Of a DNA stretch of 64,000 bases, positions 54,669-62,725 are shown one piece after another (position 1 is the first letter of the stretch; each line of letters starts with the position of its first letter). The stretch is from Alphaproteobacteria bacterium (GTDB taxonomy: Bacteria; Pseudomonadota; Alphaproteobacteria; UBA9655). The DNA lies in the NCBI GenBank assembly GCA_013815465.1, contig JACDGE010000001.1:1-64000 (forward strand), in the 5' to 3' direction. A program made the translations under genes and the position numbers. The notes beneath the pieces are model-generated. The model was given only the letters and a program-made list of their open reading frames with translations. It was not told where the DNA came from and ran no database searches.

Positions 54669-55026
54669 TTGTGCAAAAGAAGCAAAAGCAGTTACAAACC
54701 CATCCGGTCTCGCTTACGAAGATATCAAAGTTGGGGAGGGTGCAACCCCTCAAAAAGGACAAAAAGTAACGGTTCACTATACAGGGTGGCTGCAGGACAA
54801 GACAAAGTTTGATAGCTCCGTTGATCGAGGTGAACCTTTTACGTTTACCCTTGGTAAAGGTGAGGTTATTCCAGGTTGGGATGAAGGTGTTGCAACCATG
54901 AAGGTGGGAGGAAAACGCAAGCTAACAATTCCTCCTGAGCTTGCTTATGGTGTTCGGGGTGCTCCTGGAGCTATTCCGGCCAATGCGACCCTCATTTTTG
55001 ATGTTGAACTTTTAGGAGTAAAATAA
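54610..55026 (+). CDS. FKBP-type peptidyl-prolyl isomerase, exported
   Basis: 138 residues. A signal segment ends in a possible lipobox (PIIAC, Cys19). The FKBP fold follows: [33 protein letters not shown] and the [21 protein letters not shown] end. Its start lies inside the end of pip (59-bp overlap) and it abuts the next FKBP gene. It would act in the periplasm. Confidence 0.9.
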   Translation: MKPFFLAGFLAVTTPIIACNCAKEAKAVTNPSGLAYEDIKVGEGATPQKGQKVTVHYTGWLQDKTKFDSSVDRGEPFTFTLGKGEVIPGWDEGVATMKVGGKRKLTIPPELAYGVRGAPGAIPANATLIFDVELLGVK

Positions 55027-55368
55027 ATGATTACAACTCCATCAGGTCTTATCTACAAAGATATAAAAATTGGTGAGGGCGCTTCTCCTGAAACAGGACA
55101 AAGCGTAACCGTCCATTATACGGGTTGGTTGCAGGAGAATAACCAAAAATTTGACAGCTCTCTTGATCGTGGTGAACCTTTTACGTTTATCATTGGTAAA
55201 GGACAGGTTATTGCCGGTTGGGATGAAGGTGTGGCAACCATGAAAGTAGGGGGAAAGCGAGAGTTAACGATTCCTGCTGAGCTTGCTTATGGTGCGCGTG
55301 GCGCTCCTGGAGCTATTCCTCCCCATGCGACGATTGTTTTTGATGTGGAACTTTTAGGTGTGAAGTAG
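55027..55368 (+). CDS. FKBP-type peptidyl-prolyl isomerase, no signal peptide
   Basis: 113 residues, a paralogue of the preceding FKBP domain ([21 protein letters not shown]) but with no export signal, so cytoplasmic. Its ATG follows the previous TAA immediately, which makes the pair a tandem duplication where one copy kept and the other lost (or gained) an export signal. Confidence 0.9.
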   Translation: MITTPSGLIYKDIKIGEGASPETGQSVTVHYTGWLQENNQKFDSSLDRGEPFTFIIGKGQVIAGWDEGVATMKVGGKRELTIPAELAYGARGAPGAIPPHATIVFDVELLGVK

Positions 55369-55395
55369 GCTAAGACGGCCTTTCCTAAGCCTCAG

Positions 55396-55428
55396 TGAGA
55401 CACCCCACTTCTTAAGTGGGGTGTCTCA
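55396..55428. terminator. Strong hairpin after the FKBP pair
   Basis: TGAGACACCCCACTT pairs with AAGTGGGGTGTCTCA around a 3-base loop. No long T-run follows, so it may act as a bidirectional terminator or RNA-stabilising stem. Confidence 0.6.
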
Positions 55429-55501
55429 TTCAAGGATCTACTTTTTGAACCCCACCGCCCCGTTCCCCGCTTTCGCCGGGAGGGGCTCGTGGACACTTGT
55501 T

Positions 55502-56323
55502 TTATTTCTTCTTTAAGGCTGCAACTTTCTTTCCGGATAACTCCAGATAGACTAAGCCCATCGCTTTTGCATTAACGGCCCAGCCGAGCAATATCATAAA
55601 GAGGATCTGAAGAACCGATAAGACAATACTCAAGCTGGCCAAGATAGGCCCTCCAAAGCCCAAGAGGATGTTGATTAATCCGACAACGAGGCCAAGGACA
55701 AATGTGATGACAGAAATAGTCAGCCCTATCAGAAGGAGCAACCCAACAACACGCAGAACATTGCCTTTCAGAAGGCTCCAACTTGTTGTAAGGGCTTGAC
55801 TCTGATCAATCGAAATCGCAACGGGATACAAGACAAGGCGAAACATAAGATAGAAACCATACAGACCAAGAAGGATGCCGAGAATCACATCCACAGCTAC
55901 GCTTTCGAAAAGAGCATGAGCGCCTATAATAATTCCTGCCGAAATCAACGCATATATTCCCGCAAGAAGGGAAATAAGGATTAAATACAGAACCATTTTT
56001 AAAAATCGCATATTAAGGTTGAGAGTTATCCAACTCCTTCCCCCTTCTTGCAGAATGGCGTAACGATACCCATTGATGTGAAGACTCATCATGGCGATAA
56101 AATAAGCTAGCGCAAAAACGATACCGCCAAAAGTAAGAAATGTTGAAAACTCCGTTGGAACCTCTTTAAAAGAATGCCCATCGGACATATAAGCAAATCC
56201 TAGAAAAAGAGCGCCGAGAGCCCAAATGAGAATGGGGGCGTAAGCAACTCTTATCCATTCCCTTTTGTGGGAACGAACGTTTTGAAAGCTTTCGCTATAT
56301 ATCTTCATAATTTGAATCTTCAT
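55502..56323 (-). CDS. Multi-pass membrane protein, paralogue 1
   Basis: 273 residues from ATG 56323, which follows GGAGTTAGAA and aligns with its neighbour (KIQIMKIYSESF vs SINIIKIYKESF); the longer 56374 start lacks that support. About six membrane helices are seen (30–48, 60–80, 108–135, 145–170, 190–215, 225–250). No family I can name with confidence. It shares NGYRYA...NLNMRF and LLLIGLTISVITF with its neighbour. A transport or membrane-tension role is possible but not shown. Confidence 0.6.
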   Translation of the reverse strand: MKIQIMKIYSESFQNVRSHKREWIRVAYAPILIWALGALFLGFAYMSDGHSFKEVPTEFSTFLTFGGIVFALAYFIAMMSLHINGYRYAILQEGGRSWITLNLNMRFLKMVLYLILISLLAGIYALISAGIIIGAHALFESVAVDVILGILLGLYGFYLMFRLVLYPVAISIDQSQALTTSWSLLKGNVLRVVGLLLLIGLTISVITFVLGLVVGLINILLGFGGPILASLSIVLSVLQILFMILLGWAVNAKAMGLVYLELSGKKVAALKKK

Positions 56324-56390
56324 TTCTAACTCCATTGAATAAAATGGTTCTACATAGTTATATGTTAAGCCCATTATGTTTAATATTTTA

Positions 56391-57275
56391 TTAAAAATTT
56401 TGCCCTTTGTATTTTTTTATAAATTCAGCATCAATTTTAGCTGATAGTTCTTGATAAATGAGTCCCATCGCTTTTGAAGTCAGCGCCCAATTGAACATTA
56501 TCAAAAAGAGGCCAAAAAATGTTCCGAGAAAAACACCTATGGTAGCTAAGATAGCTCCTCCCGAGCTTAAAAGCAAGGTTAACGATCCCAAAACAAGCGT
56601 ACCAATGAGTCCTGTAAAAGTAATAGTTAACCAAAATAACATGAATAAGACGATTAATCGCAAGGCATTACCCTTCATCAGATGCCAACTTGTTTTTATA
56701 GGTTCTTTCTGATCAACAGAAATTACGACCGCATATAAGGCGATACGACCTAAAAGGTAGAAACCATATAAGCCAAAAAGAGAAATAAGAATCACGTTTA
56801 CAAATGTATTATTAATAATTGAATTGACGGCTTTAATAACTTCTAAACAAATAAATAAGTACGTAATTCCCGTAACGCCAACCAAAATTCCATAGATAAT
56901 TATTTTTACAAAGCGCATATTTAAGTTGTAGCTTATCCACCGATCTCCTCCTTCATTGAGAACGGCGTATCGATATCCATTAATAGAAAGACTCGTCGCA
57001 ATCATGAAATTAATTATGCGGTAGGCGATAGCAGAAATAATAAGCGAGATCAAAAATACAGTGGGGTCGTCATTCGTGTAAAATAGTTTCATCTCTTCCA
57101 ATTTAAAATTATTTCCACTCAAGCCAAAGGGGAATATAATTAAATTAAGACTCAATAACCAAAGGGTAAATAACCAGGTAAGGTAAGGTCCAAAAGCAAC
57201 TTTAAACCACTCCCTCCTATGATAACGAACATCATAAAAGCTTTCTTTATAAATTTTTATAATGTTAATACTCAA
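56391..57275 (-). CDS. Multi-pass membrane protein, paralogue 2
   Basis: 294 residues with six or so membrane helices. KIYKESFYDVRYHRREW, NGYRYAVLNEGGDRW and NLNMRFVKIII match paralogue 1 (55502), so this is a tandem duplication. The intergenic space is 67 bp and it lies ahead of paralogue 1 on the minus strand. The region between it and xthA is short and AT-rich. Function unknown. Confidence 0.6.
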   Translation of the reverse strand: MSINIIKIYKESFYDVRYHRREWFKVAFGPYLTWLFTLWLLSLNLIIFPFGLSGNNFKLEEMKLFYTNDDPTVFLISLIISAIAYRIINFMIATSLSINGYRYAVLNEGGDRWISYNLNMRFVKIIIYGILVGVTGITYLFICLEVIKAVNSIINNTFVNVILISLFGLYGFYLLGRIALYAVVISVDQKEPIKTSWHLMKGNALRLIVLFMLFWLTITFTGLIGTLVLGSLTLLLSSGGAILATIGVFLGTFFGLFLIMFNWALTSKAMGLIYQELSAKIDAEFIKKYKGQNF

Positions 57276-57359
57276 CTTTTACCCTCTAAAAAAATTTTTA
57301 TATTTTTTATTTTACATATTTTATCGTAGTAAAATTAGTATTTTAGTAAAATTTCTCTC

Positions 57360-57387
57360 TTGACGTTTTTTTTTAATTTGGTATGCA
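57360..57387 (+). promoter_or_regulatory. Promoter of xthA, apparently leaderless
   Basis: TTGACG (57360–57365), 16-bp spacer, TATGCA (57382–57387). The ATG starts at 57394, 7 bp beyond the -10, the usual start site of transcription, so the mRNA would begin at or within a base or two of the ATG. Confidence 0.5.
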
Positions 57388-57393
57388 TAGGGG

Positions 57394-58167
57394 ATGATAA
57401 ACATAATAACTTGGAATATCAACTCTATCCGCTCACGCCTCCCTCTTTTCCTTCTCTGGCTGAAAGAGAAGGGACCGGATGTGGTATTATTGCAAGAAAC
57501 AAAGGCAATGGACGATCAATTTCCACGGGAAGAAATTGAGGACCTGAACTACAATATCGCGACTTATGGCCAAAAAACTTATAATGGCGTGGCTATCCTT
57601 TCAAAATTTCCCATCGAAGATATCACCTGTGGCATTCCTGGCTTCGAGGATGATCAAGCACGCTACATCGAGGCCGTGGTCAAGGGGATGAGGGTTGCTT
57701 CTGTTTATGTGCCTAATGGGATGGCTGTGGGAAGCGATAAGTATACGTATAAACTTGATTTTTTAGACCACCTGACGGCCCATGTTAAAACCCTGCTGAC
57801 CTACGACGAAGCTTTCCTTTTAGGCGGCGACTATAATGTGGCACCTCAGGATCAGGACGTGTACGACCCAGAAGAATGGCATGAAAAAATCCTCTGCAGT
57901 ACCCCTGAGCGAGAAGGATTGCGGGCCCTTGTCTATTTGGGACTCACCGATGCGCTAAGGGCCCTGCACCCCCAAGAACAAGATCTTTATACGTGGTGGG
58001 ATTATCGGGGCGGATCCTGGCAAAATAACGAAGGCATGCGGATTGATCACTTGTTGCTTTCTGCACAAGCTGCTGACCATCTGACGGATGCTTATGTTGA
58101 TAGAGATGTGCGAGGGCTTGAAAAATCCTCAGATCACGCACCGGTGGGTTGTCAGTTGAGTTTGTAG
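57394..58167 (+). CDS. xthA: Exodeoxyribonuclease III
   Basis: A 257-residue AP endonuclease/3'-5' exonuclease for base excision repair. INIITWNINSIRSR opens the fold, LQETK carries the metal-binding Glu, GGDYNVAP the catalytic Asp/Asn and SDHAPVG the terminal Asp-His pair. GGGG just before the ATG is too close to act as a ribosome site, which fits leaderless translation. Confidence 0.95.
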   Translation: MINIITWNINSIRSRLPLFLLWLKEKGPDVVLLQETKAMDDQFPREEIEDLNYNIATYGQKTYNGVAILSKFPIEDITCGIPGFEDDQARYIEAVVKGMRVASVYVPNGMAVGSDKYTYKLDFLDHLTAHVKTLLTYDEAFLLGGDYNVAPQDQDVYDPEEWHEKILCSTPEREGLRALVYLGLTDALRALHPQEQDLYTWWDYRGGSWQNNEGMRIDHLLLSAQAADHLTDAYVDRDVRGLEKSSDHAPVGCQLSL

Positions 58168-58191
58168 GGGTGGGGTTAAGAAAAATAACTT

Positions 58192-58219
58192 TTGACAATT
58201 ATCGCAAATATGCTATACT
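58192..58219 (+). promoter_or_regulatory. Promoter of higBA, apparently leaderless
   Basis: TTGACA (58192–58197), 16-bp spacer, TATACT (58214–58219), preceded by TG as in an extended -10. The ATG at 58226 is seven bases after it, where transcription would begin. No ribosome site lies in CTAAAA. Confidence 0.65.
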
Positions 58220-58225
58220 CTAAAA

Positions 58226-58552
58226 ATGAAGTGGCGCATTGATGTTCATCATAAAGGAAAAGAGGAAATTGAACTTCTTTCCGTAAAGATGAGGGCAAAA
58301 TTAGAACACATACTTACTCTGTTACAGGAATATGGGCCATCACATGTTCATGAACCATATGTTAAACATTTACAGGATAAGATAGGTGAAATCCGCTTAA
58401 AAGATTCAGATGGAATTGCAAGAATCCTTTACATTTTGGCAAATCAAAAGAGAATTGTTTTGTTGCATGCTTTTATTAAAAAAACACAGAAAACACCAAA
58501 AGAATCTCTAGAAATAGCGTTAAAACGAATCCATGAGGTAGAAAATGAGTAA
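58226..58552 (+). CDS. higB: HigB-like (phage Gp49-like) toxin
   Basis: A 108-residue RelE/HigB-type mRNA interferase. The body KWRIDVHHKGKEEIELL, HLQDKIGEIRLKDSDG and ARILYILANQKRIVLLHAFIKKTQKTP (~67–93) is that of the Gp49-like family, with the catalytic basic region in the latter. The toxin gene precedes the antitoxin gene and overlaps it by 8 bp, the usual HigBA order. The transcript looks leaderless, which could limit toxin translation. Confidence 0.85.
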   Translation: MKWRIDVHHKGKEEIELLSVKMRAKLEHILTLLQEYGPSHVHEPYVKHLQDKIGEIRLKDSDGIARILYILANQKRIVLLHAFIKKTQKTPKESLEIALKRIHEVENE

Positions 58553-58829
58553 AACAATCCCATTTAAAGAAATGGCGAATGAGTGGAAAAAAAACACAGA
58601 ATATAAAAAAGAATATAAAAATCTTGAAGCGGAGTTCGAAATTGCGCGTGAGCTTATTCACGCACGCGCCCGCGCCCATTTAACGCAGATGGAAGTTGCT
58701 AAACGCATGGGGACAACCCAGTCTGCTGTTGCCCGATTGGAAAGTGGAACAAAGTCCATAAGCCTTAGGTCATTAGAGAAATATGCTGAGGCTACAGGCA
58801 GTCATTTACACGTACGGTTAACTGTGTAA
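58545..58829 (+). CDS. higA: HigA-like XRE-family antitoxin
   Basis: 94 residues with a C-terminal helix-turn-helix: LTQMEVAKRMGTTQSAVARLESG (~46–68). The N-terminal half (~1–40) is charged and would bind the toxin. It begins inside the toxin gene (8-bp overlap). The complex is expected to repress the promoter at 58192–58219; no clear operator palindrome was seen there. Confidence 0.85.
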   Translation: MSKTIPFKEMANEWKKNTEYKKEYKNLEAEFEIARELIHARARAHLTQMEVAKRMGTTQSAVARLESGTKSISLRSLEKYAEATGSHLHVRLTV

Positions 58830-58841
58830 CTACCCCTATCC

Positions 58842-60005
58842 TCAAAACGGCTCCGTTCCCTCCTCAAGGAGGGTGAGATATTTTTTGTATACATAAACTT
58901 TATCGCGCTTTTGACCGCTTATTTCTTTAACAATACCTAAATTTAATAAATGAGTTAAGGATGATCTGGCTGTGGGGGCACTCATATTTAATTCTTGGGC
59001 GAGCAAAGGCGCGGACACTTGAGGCAATTTTTTTAAATGCTCAAATATCTGTAAGCACGAAAATTTGGCTCTCCCTAATAAATTGATTTTAATAGTATCT
59101 TCTTCAAAAAGCTTGTTCATCTTTTCAGAAGTGAGAAGGGCTTGAGTTGCTGTTTGATGTATACCATCCAAGAAAAATTCAAGCCATGTTTCCCAAGACC
59201 CATTGAGTCTCACCTGTTGGAGCAAGTTATAATAAAGGTCACGATTTTCCTTTAAATACAGGCTCAAATATAAAATCGGCTCTGACAATAAGCTACTATC
59301 ACACAACAGCAGGGTGATCAGCAACCGGCCTAATCGGCCATTACCATCAAGAAAAGGATGGATGGTTTCAAATTGCACATGGGCTAATCCTGCCTTAATA
59401 AGGACAGGTAGTTTACCCGTTTCATCATGTAAAAACTTCTCGAAGTCACTTAAGCACGTCATTAAATCTTCAGACGGCGGAGGAACAAACAAGGCATTGC
59501 CTGGCCTGGTGCCGCCGATCCAGTTTTGCGATCGTCTAAATTCCCCAGGCATTTTTTGAGTGCCCCGCCCTCCGCTAAGTAAAACTGCATGAATTTCACG
59601 TATGAGCCTCAATGATAAGGGAAAACCCCCTTTTAGCCTTTGCACTCCATAATTGATGGCAGAAACGTAATTTGAAACTTCCTCCACATCATCAAGGGAA
59701 ACATTGGTTTTTTGCTGATGTTCAAAGAGAATTAAATCAGAAAAAGATGATTGGGTCCCTTCGATTTGGGAAGATAGCAAGGCTTCCTTCCTTACGTACA
59801 TGTAAATAAACAAGGCGGTATTTGGTATTGATTTGGTCATGCTATTGAGCGCACCCAGTGCTTGTGTAGCCCGATCAATATGGGGATAGAGCCCTTGCAA
59901 ATTGAGGGCTGGATGAGGGGGTAGCTTTTTGGGAATATAGGCCTTATAGGATTCGCTTGATATTGTTTGTATGACGTATGTGCCTATCCTGTTTTGATCA
60001 TCCAT
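58842..60005 (-). CDS. Fic family protein
   Basis: 387 residues. The Fic core is HPFLDGNGRLGRLLI (~210–224), the full HPFxDGNGRxxR motif, so AMP-transfer is chemically possible. An inhibitory-helix motif is present (SSQIEGTQSS, with Glu and Gly). A C-terminal winged-helix-like region (~310–370, LAQELNMSAPTARSSL) suggests DNA binding, as in the Fic/DOC proteins with a winged HTH. Convergent with higBA, whose stop is 12 bp away. Its target is unknown. Confidence 0.9.
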   Translation of the reverse strand: MDDQNRIGTYVIQTISSESYKAYIPKKLPPHPALNLQGLYPHIDRATQALGALNSMTKSIPNTALFIYMYVRKEALLSSQIEGTQSSFSDLILFEHQQKTNVSLDDVEEVSNYVSAINYGVQRLKGGFPLSLRLIREIHAVLLSGGRGTQKMPGEFRRSQNWIGGTRPGNALFVPPPSEDLMTCLSDFEKFLHDETGKLPVLIKAGLAHVQFETIHPFLDGNGRLGRLLITLLLCDSSLLSEPILYLSLYLKENRDLYYNLLQQVRLNGSWETWLEFFLDGIHQTATQALLTSEKMNKLFEEDTIKINLLGRAKFSCLQIFEHLKKLPQVSAPLLAQELNMSAPTARSSLTHLLNLGIVKEISGQKRDKVYVYKKYLTLLEEGTEPF

Positions 60006-60207
60006 CTTTTCTTAGTCCTTCGAGATAAGAAAGGATAGTGCCTTATCTTTTCTTAGTCAAGAATGAAAAGAAAAGTTAGACCCCATAGGTTCCATCCACA
60101 CTTGATATGGCCAATAGAAAGTAGTGTCATCCTTGGGATAGAAGCTCTTGTTTTGTAAAAAACTTAGAACTTTTTGACCCGAGCATCTTCTTGGATGGAT
60201 TCATTAA
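60006..60207. other. Intergenic, no gene seen
   Basis: AT-rich stretch upstream of fic holding short TCTTTTCTTAGTC direct repeats (60008, 60046) that may be an operator for the Fic protein or its regulator. No promoter was placed. Confidence 0.3.
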
Positions 60208-60287
60208 CATGAGATCCTCGGATCAAGAAAATCCTTTGTTCTCCTTCGAAAAACAAGTCTTTTCTAGTCCTAGGATGACACGAAGTG
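60208..60287. repeat. ~72-bp palindromic repeat, GATC family copy 2
   Basis: Left arm GAGATCCTCGGATCAAGAAAA, centre with TTCGAAAAACAA, right arm CTAGTCCTAGGATGACAC. Same family as 301–373. Confidence 0.7.
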
Positions 60288-60314
60288 GGGGAATTTTTCA
60301 AATGTGGATAGAAC

Positions 60315-61229
60315 CTAGTCCTCAAACATGCGCTTCTGAATCGCCGTTGCTTTCACAACTTTCTGCAATTTTTCAAAGGCACGGATTTCAATTTGCCGTA
60401 CCCGTTCGCGAGAAATTCTTAAGGTCGTCGAAAGAGTCTCAAGGGTTGTAGGAGGGTCTGTAAGACGTCGTGCTTTGATGATATAATAATCCCGTTCACT
60501 TAAGGATTTTAAAGCCGTTTCTAAAAGGATATTCTTTTTCTTACTTTCATCCCGTTCCATAATTTTGACATCGTGACTTGATTCATCATCCACAAGCCAA
60601 TCTTGCCATTCATCAAGCCCTGATTCTTTGAGGGGTGCATTAAGAGATTTGTCTCCTCCACTTAGGCGCTTGCTCATCTCGATGACTTCTTGTTCAGTCA
60701 CGTTGAGTTCGCCTGCGATATCCTTAATGGTTTTGGCGGAAATAATAGGCTCATCCAATGTCTGCATTTCGGATTTAAGCCGTCTCAAGTTAAAGAAGAG
60801 TTTCTTTTGGGCAGCCGTTGTGCCGATTTTCACCAGGGACCAGGAATGGAGGATGTACTCTTGAATATTGGCTCGAATCCACCACATAGCGTAGGTGGAA
60901 AAACGAAAACCTTTCTCTGGGTCAAACTTACGCAGGGCTTGCATGAGGCCCACATTGCCTTCCGCAATCAAATCGACCACAGGCAATCCATAGCCTCGAT
61001 ACCCACTGGCGATTTTGGCCACTAGCCTTAAGTGGGACGCCACGAGAATTTCAGCCGCTTTGGGATCATGATGTTCTTGCCAGCGTTTAGCGAGCATATA
61101 TTCTTCGTCAGCTTTTAAGATCGGGAATCGTTTAATTTCAGCCAAGTAGCGCGTCAGTCCATCCACCATACTGGGAAGAGCTGCCACCTCAGGAAGAACA
61201 GGTAGTTGATTATTTGTTTCGTCGGACAC
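60315..61229 (-). CDS. rpoH: RNA polymerase sigma factor RpoH (sigma 32)
   Basis: A 304-residue heat-shock sigma factor. The RpoH box KKLFFNLRR (~138–146) and YAMWWIRANIQEYI (region 2.4) identify it. Region 4.2 ends SRERVRQIEIRAFEKLQKV. ECF-type domains are absent. It stands alone here. In alphaproteobacteria it controls chaperones and proteases. Confidence 0.95.
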   Translation of the reverse strand: MSDETNNQLPVLPEVAALPSMVDGLTRYLAEIKRFPILKADEEYMLAKRWQEHHDPKAAEILVASHLRLVAKIASGYRGYGLPVVDLIAEGNVGLMQALRKFDPEKGFRFSTYAMWWIRANIQEYILHSWSLVKIGTTAAQKKLFFNLRRLKSEMQTLDEPIISAKTIKDIAGELNVTEQEVIEMSKRLSGGDKSLNAPLKESGLDEWQDWLVDDESSHDVKIMERDESKKKNILLETALKSLSERDYYIIKARRLTDPPTTLETLSTTLRISRERVRQIEIRAFEKLQKVVKATAIQKRMFED

Positions 61230-61277
61230 TCTATTTAGCCTAATGTTTTTTACCTAATGTGTAACTCCTCCCCCCTG

Positions 61278-61345
61278 GTGTCATCCACGGACTAGAAAAG
61301 GCTTGTTTTCTTTGAAAACAATGATTTTTCTTGATCCGTGGATCT
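61278..61345. repeat. ~72-bp palindromic repeat, GATC family copy 3
   Basis: GTGTCATCCACGGACTAGAAAA...CTTGATCCGTGGATCTC, in opposite orientation to copies 1 and 2, upstream of rpoH. Confidence 0.7.
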
Positions 61346-61361
61346 CAGAAACAAGTGCTCA

Positions 61362-61434
61362 ATCAGATCCTCGGGTCAAGAAATACTAATGTTTTCTTTC
61401 TGAAAACAAAACATTTCTAGCCCAAGGATGACAC
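61362..61434. repeat. ~72-bp palindromic repeat, GATC family copy 4
   Basis: AGATCCTCGGGTCAAGAAA...TTTCTAGCCCAAGGATGACA, in the orientation of copy 2. Copies 3 and 4 lie almost side by side as an inverted pair. Confidence 0.7.
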
Positions 61435-61462
61435 CCGTATGAGAATACTCAGATGTTAGTTG

Positions 61463-62359
61463 TTAAAGCAATTCTAACACATGAATTAGGTTTCGCATAT
61501 CCTCTGGAAGAGACGCTGCAAAATCAAGTTTTTCATGGCTTGTAGGATGAATAAAGGAAAGTCCCTTTGCATGAAGGGCTTGGCGTGATTGTGGCCACCG
61601 TTCTCCGAGGAAGGTTTTCAGAGCAGCAGGGACCGATCGTGGTTGCTTTCCATAAAGCGGATCTCCGATCAGGGGAAACCCTTTTGCAGTAAGGTGCACG
61701 CGAATTTGGTGGGTACGACCCGTATCTAGGCGACATTCGACCATGCTTGCAACGTTTCCAAAAAATTTTAAGACTTTATAATGGGTCCGAGCAAATTTTC
61801 CCCCTTCACGAATAGCCATTCGCTGACGGTGACGAGGATCTCGCCCGATGGGGCCTTCAATTGTTCCAACCTGAGGGAGCGCCATGCCCCACACAAGAGC
61901 GATATAACAGCGCCCCATCTCACGCGTCGCTAGCTGTTGAGCCAGGCTATGGTGGGCCTTATCATTTTTAGCAGCGATTAAAAGACCGCTTGTTTCCTTG
62001 TCCAGTCGATGAACAATCCCTGGGCGCTTTACCCCATTAATGCCGGATAGGCTCTCTCCACAGTGGTTCAGGAGGGCATTGACGAGGGTTCCGTCTGGGT
62101 TGCCAGGGGCAGGATGAACAACCATCCCAGCGGGCTTATTAATGACGATCACGTCCTCATCCTCAAACACCACCTCAAGGGGAATGTTTTGGGGTGTTGG
62201 ATAAGCTTCTACGAGGGGGGGAACAGTCAAGTCAATTTGTTGACCACCTTTTACCTTAAACGCTGTATCCGTTATGGTTTGCTGACCCACCAGAACAAAG
62301 CCTCCTTCAATCAATTGTTGAAGGCGGGTTCGGGAAAGATCTGGAATTTTTAATGCCAA
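61463..62359 (-). CDS. rluD: 23S rRNA pseudouridine synthase RluD (N-terminus uncertain)
   Basis: A family member that makes pseudouridines 1911, 1915 and 1917 in 23S rRNA. The catalytic motif is VHRLDKETSGLLIAAK (Asp in RLDK) and GRTHQIRVHL follows; the N-terminal S4 domain starts SRTRLQQLIEGG. The annotated start TTG (62359) is a minimum. The reading frame continues upstream to a stop at 62444–62446 and encodes DHAEHNLRLDKFL, the conserved start of the S4 domain, but has no ATG, GTG or TTG. An ATC at 62432–62434 after AGGAAC is one possible start; a frameshift or sequence error is another. Confidence 0.9.
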   Translation of the reverse strand: MALKIPDLSRTRLQQLIEGGFVLVGQQTITDTAFKVKGGQQIDLTVPPLVEAYPTPQNIPLEVVFEDEDVIVINKPAGMVVHPAPGNPDGTLVNALLNHCGESLSGINGVKRPGIVHRLDKETSGLLIAAKNDKAHHSLAQQLATREMGRCYIALVWGMALPQVGTIEGPIGRDPRHRQRMAIREGGKFARTHYKVLKFFGNVASMVECRLDTGRTHQIRVHLTAKGFPLIGDPLYGKQPRSVPAALKTFLGERWPQSRQALHAKGLSFIHPTSHEKLDFAASLPEDMRNLIHVLELL

Positions 62360-62434
62360 AAATTTATCAAGCCGCAGGTTGTGTTCGGCATGATCAACCG
62401 TGATTTGTTGGGGAGGAGAAGGTATGAAAGAGAT

Positions 62435-62644
62435 AGCTCGTTCCTATGGATTGTAAGAAGTGCTGTATTGTAAGCGATAGATTATTAAAAAAGAAGTTTT
62501 TTAATGGGCGGACTTTACCGAAAAAAACCACCGTTTTGAGTTGCATGCTATTTAACCAGGAACTTTGAGGCCAGGTTTAATGTCCTTCATAACTTATCCG
62601 GCACGAGTTCCCTCAAAAAGGGAACTTTTAGGGGGTATGCTTCT
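62435..62644. other. Intergenic, no gene seen
   Basis: AT-rich at first, then a GTTCCCTCAAAAAGGGAAC hairpin followed by TTTT on the plus strand (~62609–62632). No gene recognised. Confidence 0.35.
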
Positions 62645-62682
62645 TAAAAGTGTCGTCCCGAATTCTTAATATCCGGGACGAC
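62645..62682 (-). terminator. Probable terminator of the right-edge gene
   Basis: GTCGTCCCGG pairs with CCGGGACGAC-like arms around ATATTAAGAATT and is followed on the minus strand by ACTTTTAAG. It lies ~44 bp beyond the stop of the partial gene. Confidence 0.5.
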
Positions 62683-62725
62683 TGGCATGGTGGCAAATAT
62701 TTCGTTCTGTTGAATCTTCTAACCC

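Noticed and set aside
58226-60005. HigBA plus Fic as a defence island or prophage
   Set aside because: No integrase, capsid or other defence gene nearby; HigBA and Fic are convergent single modules between housekeeping genes.
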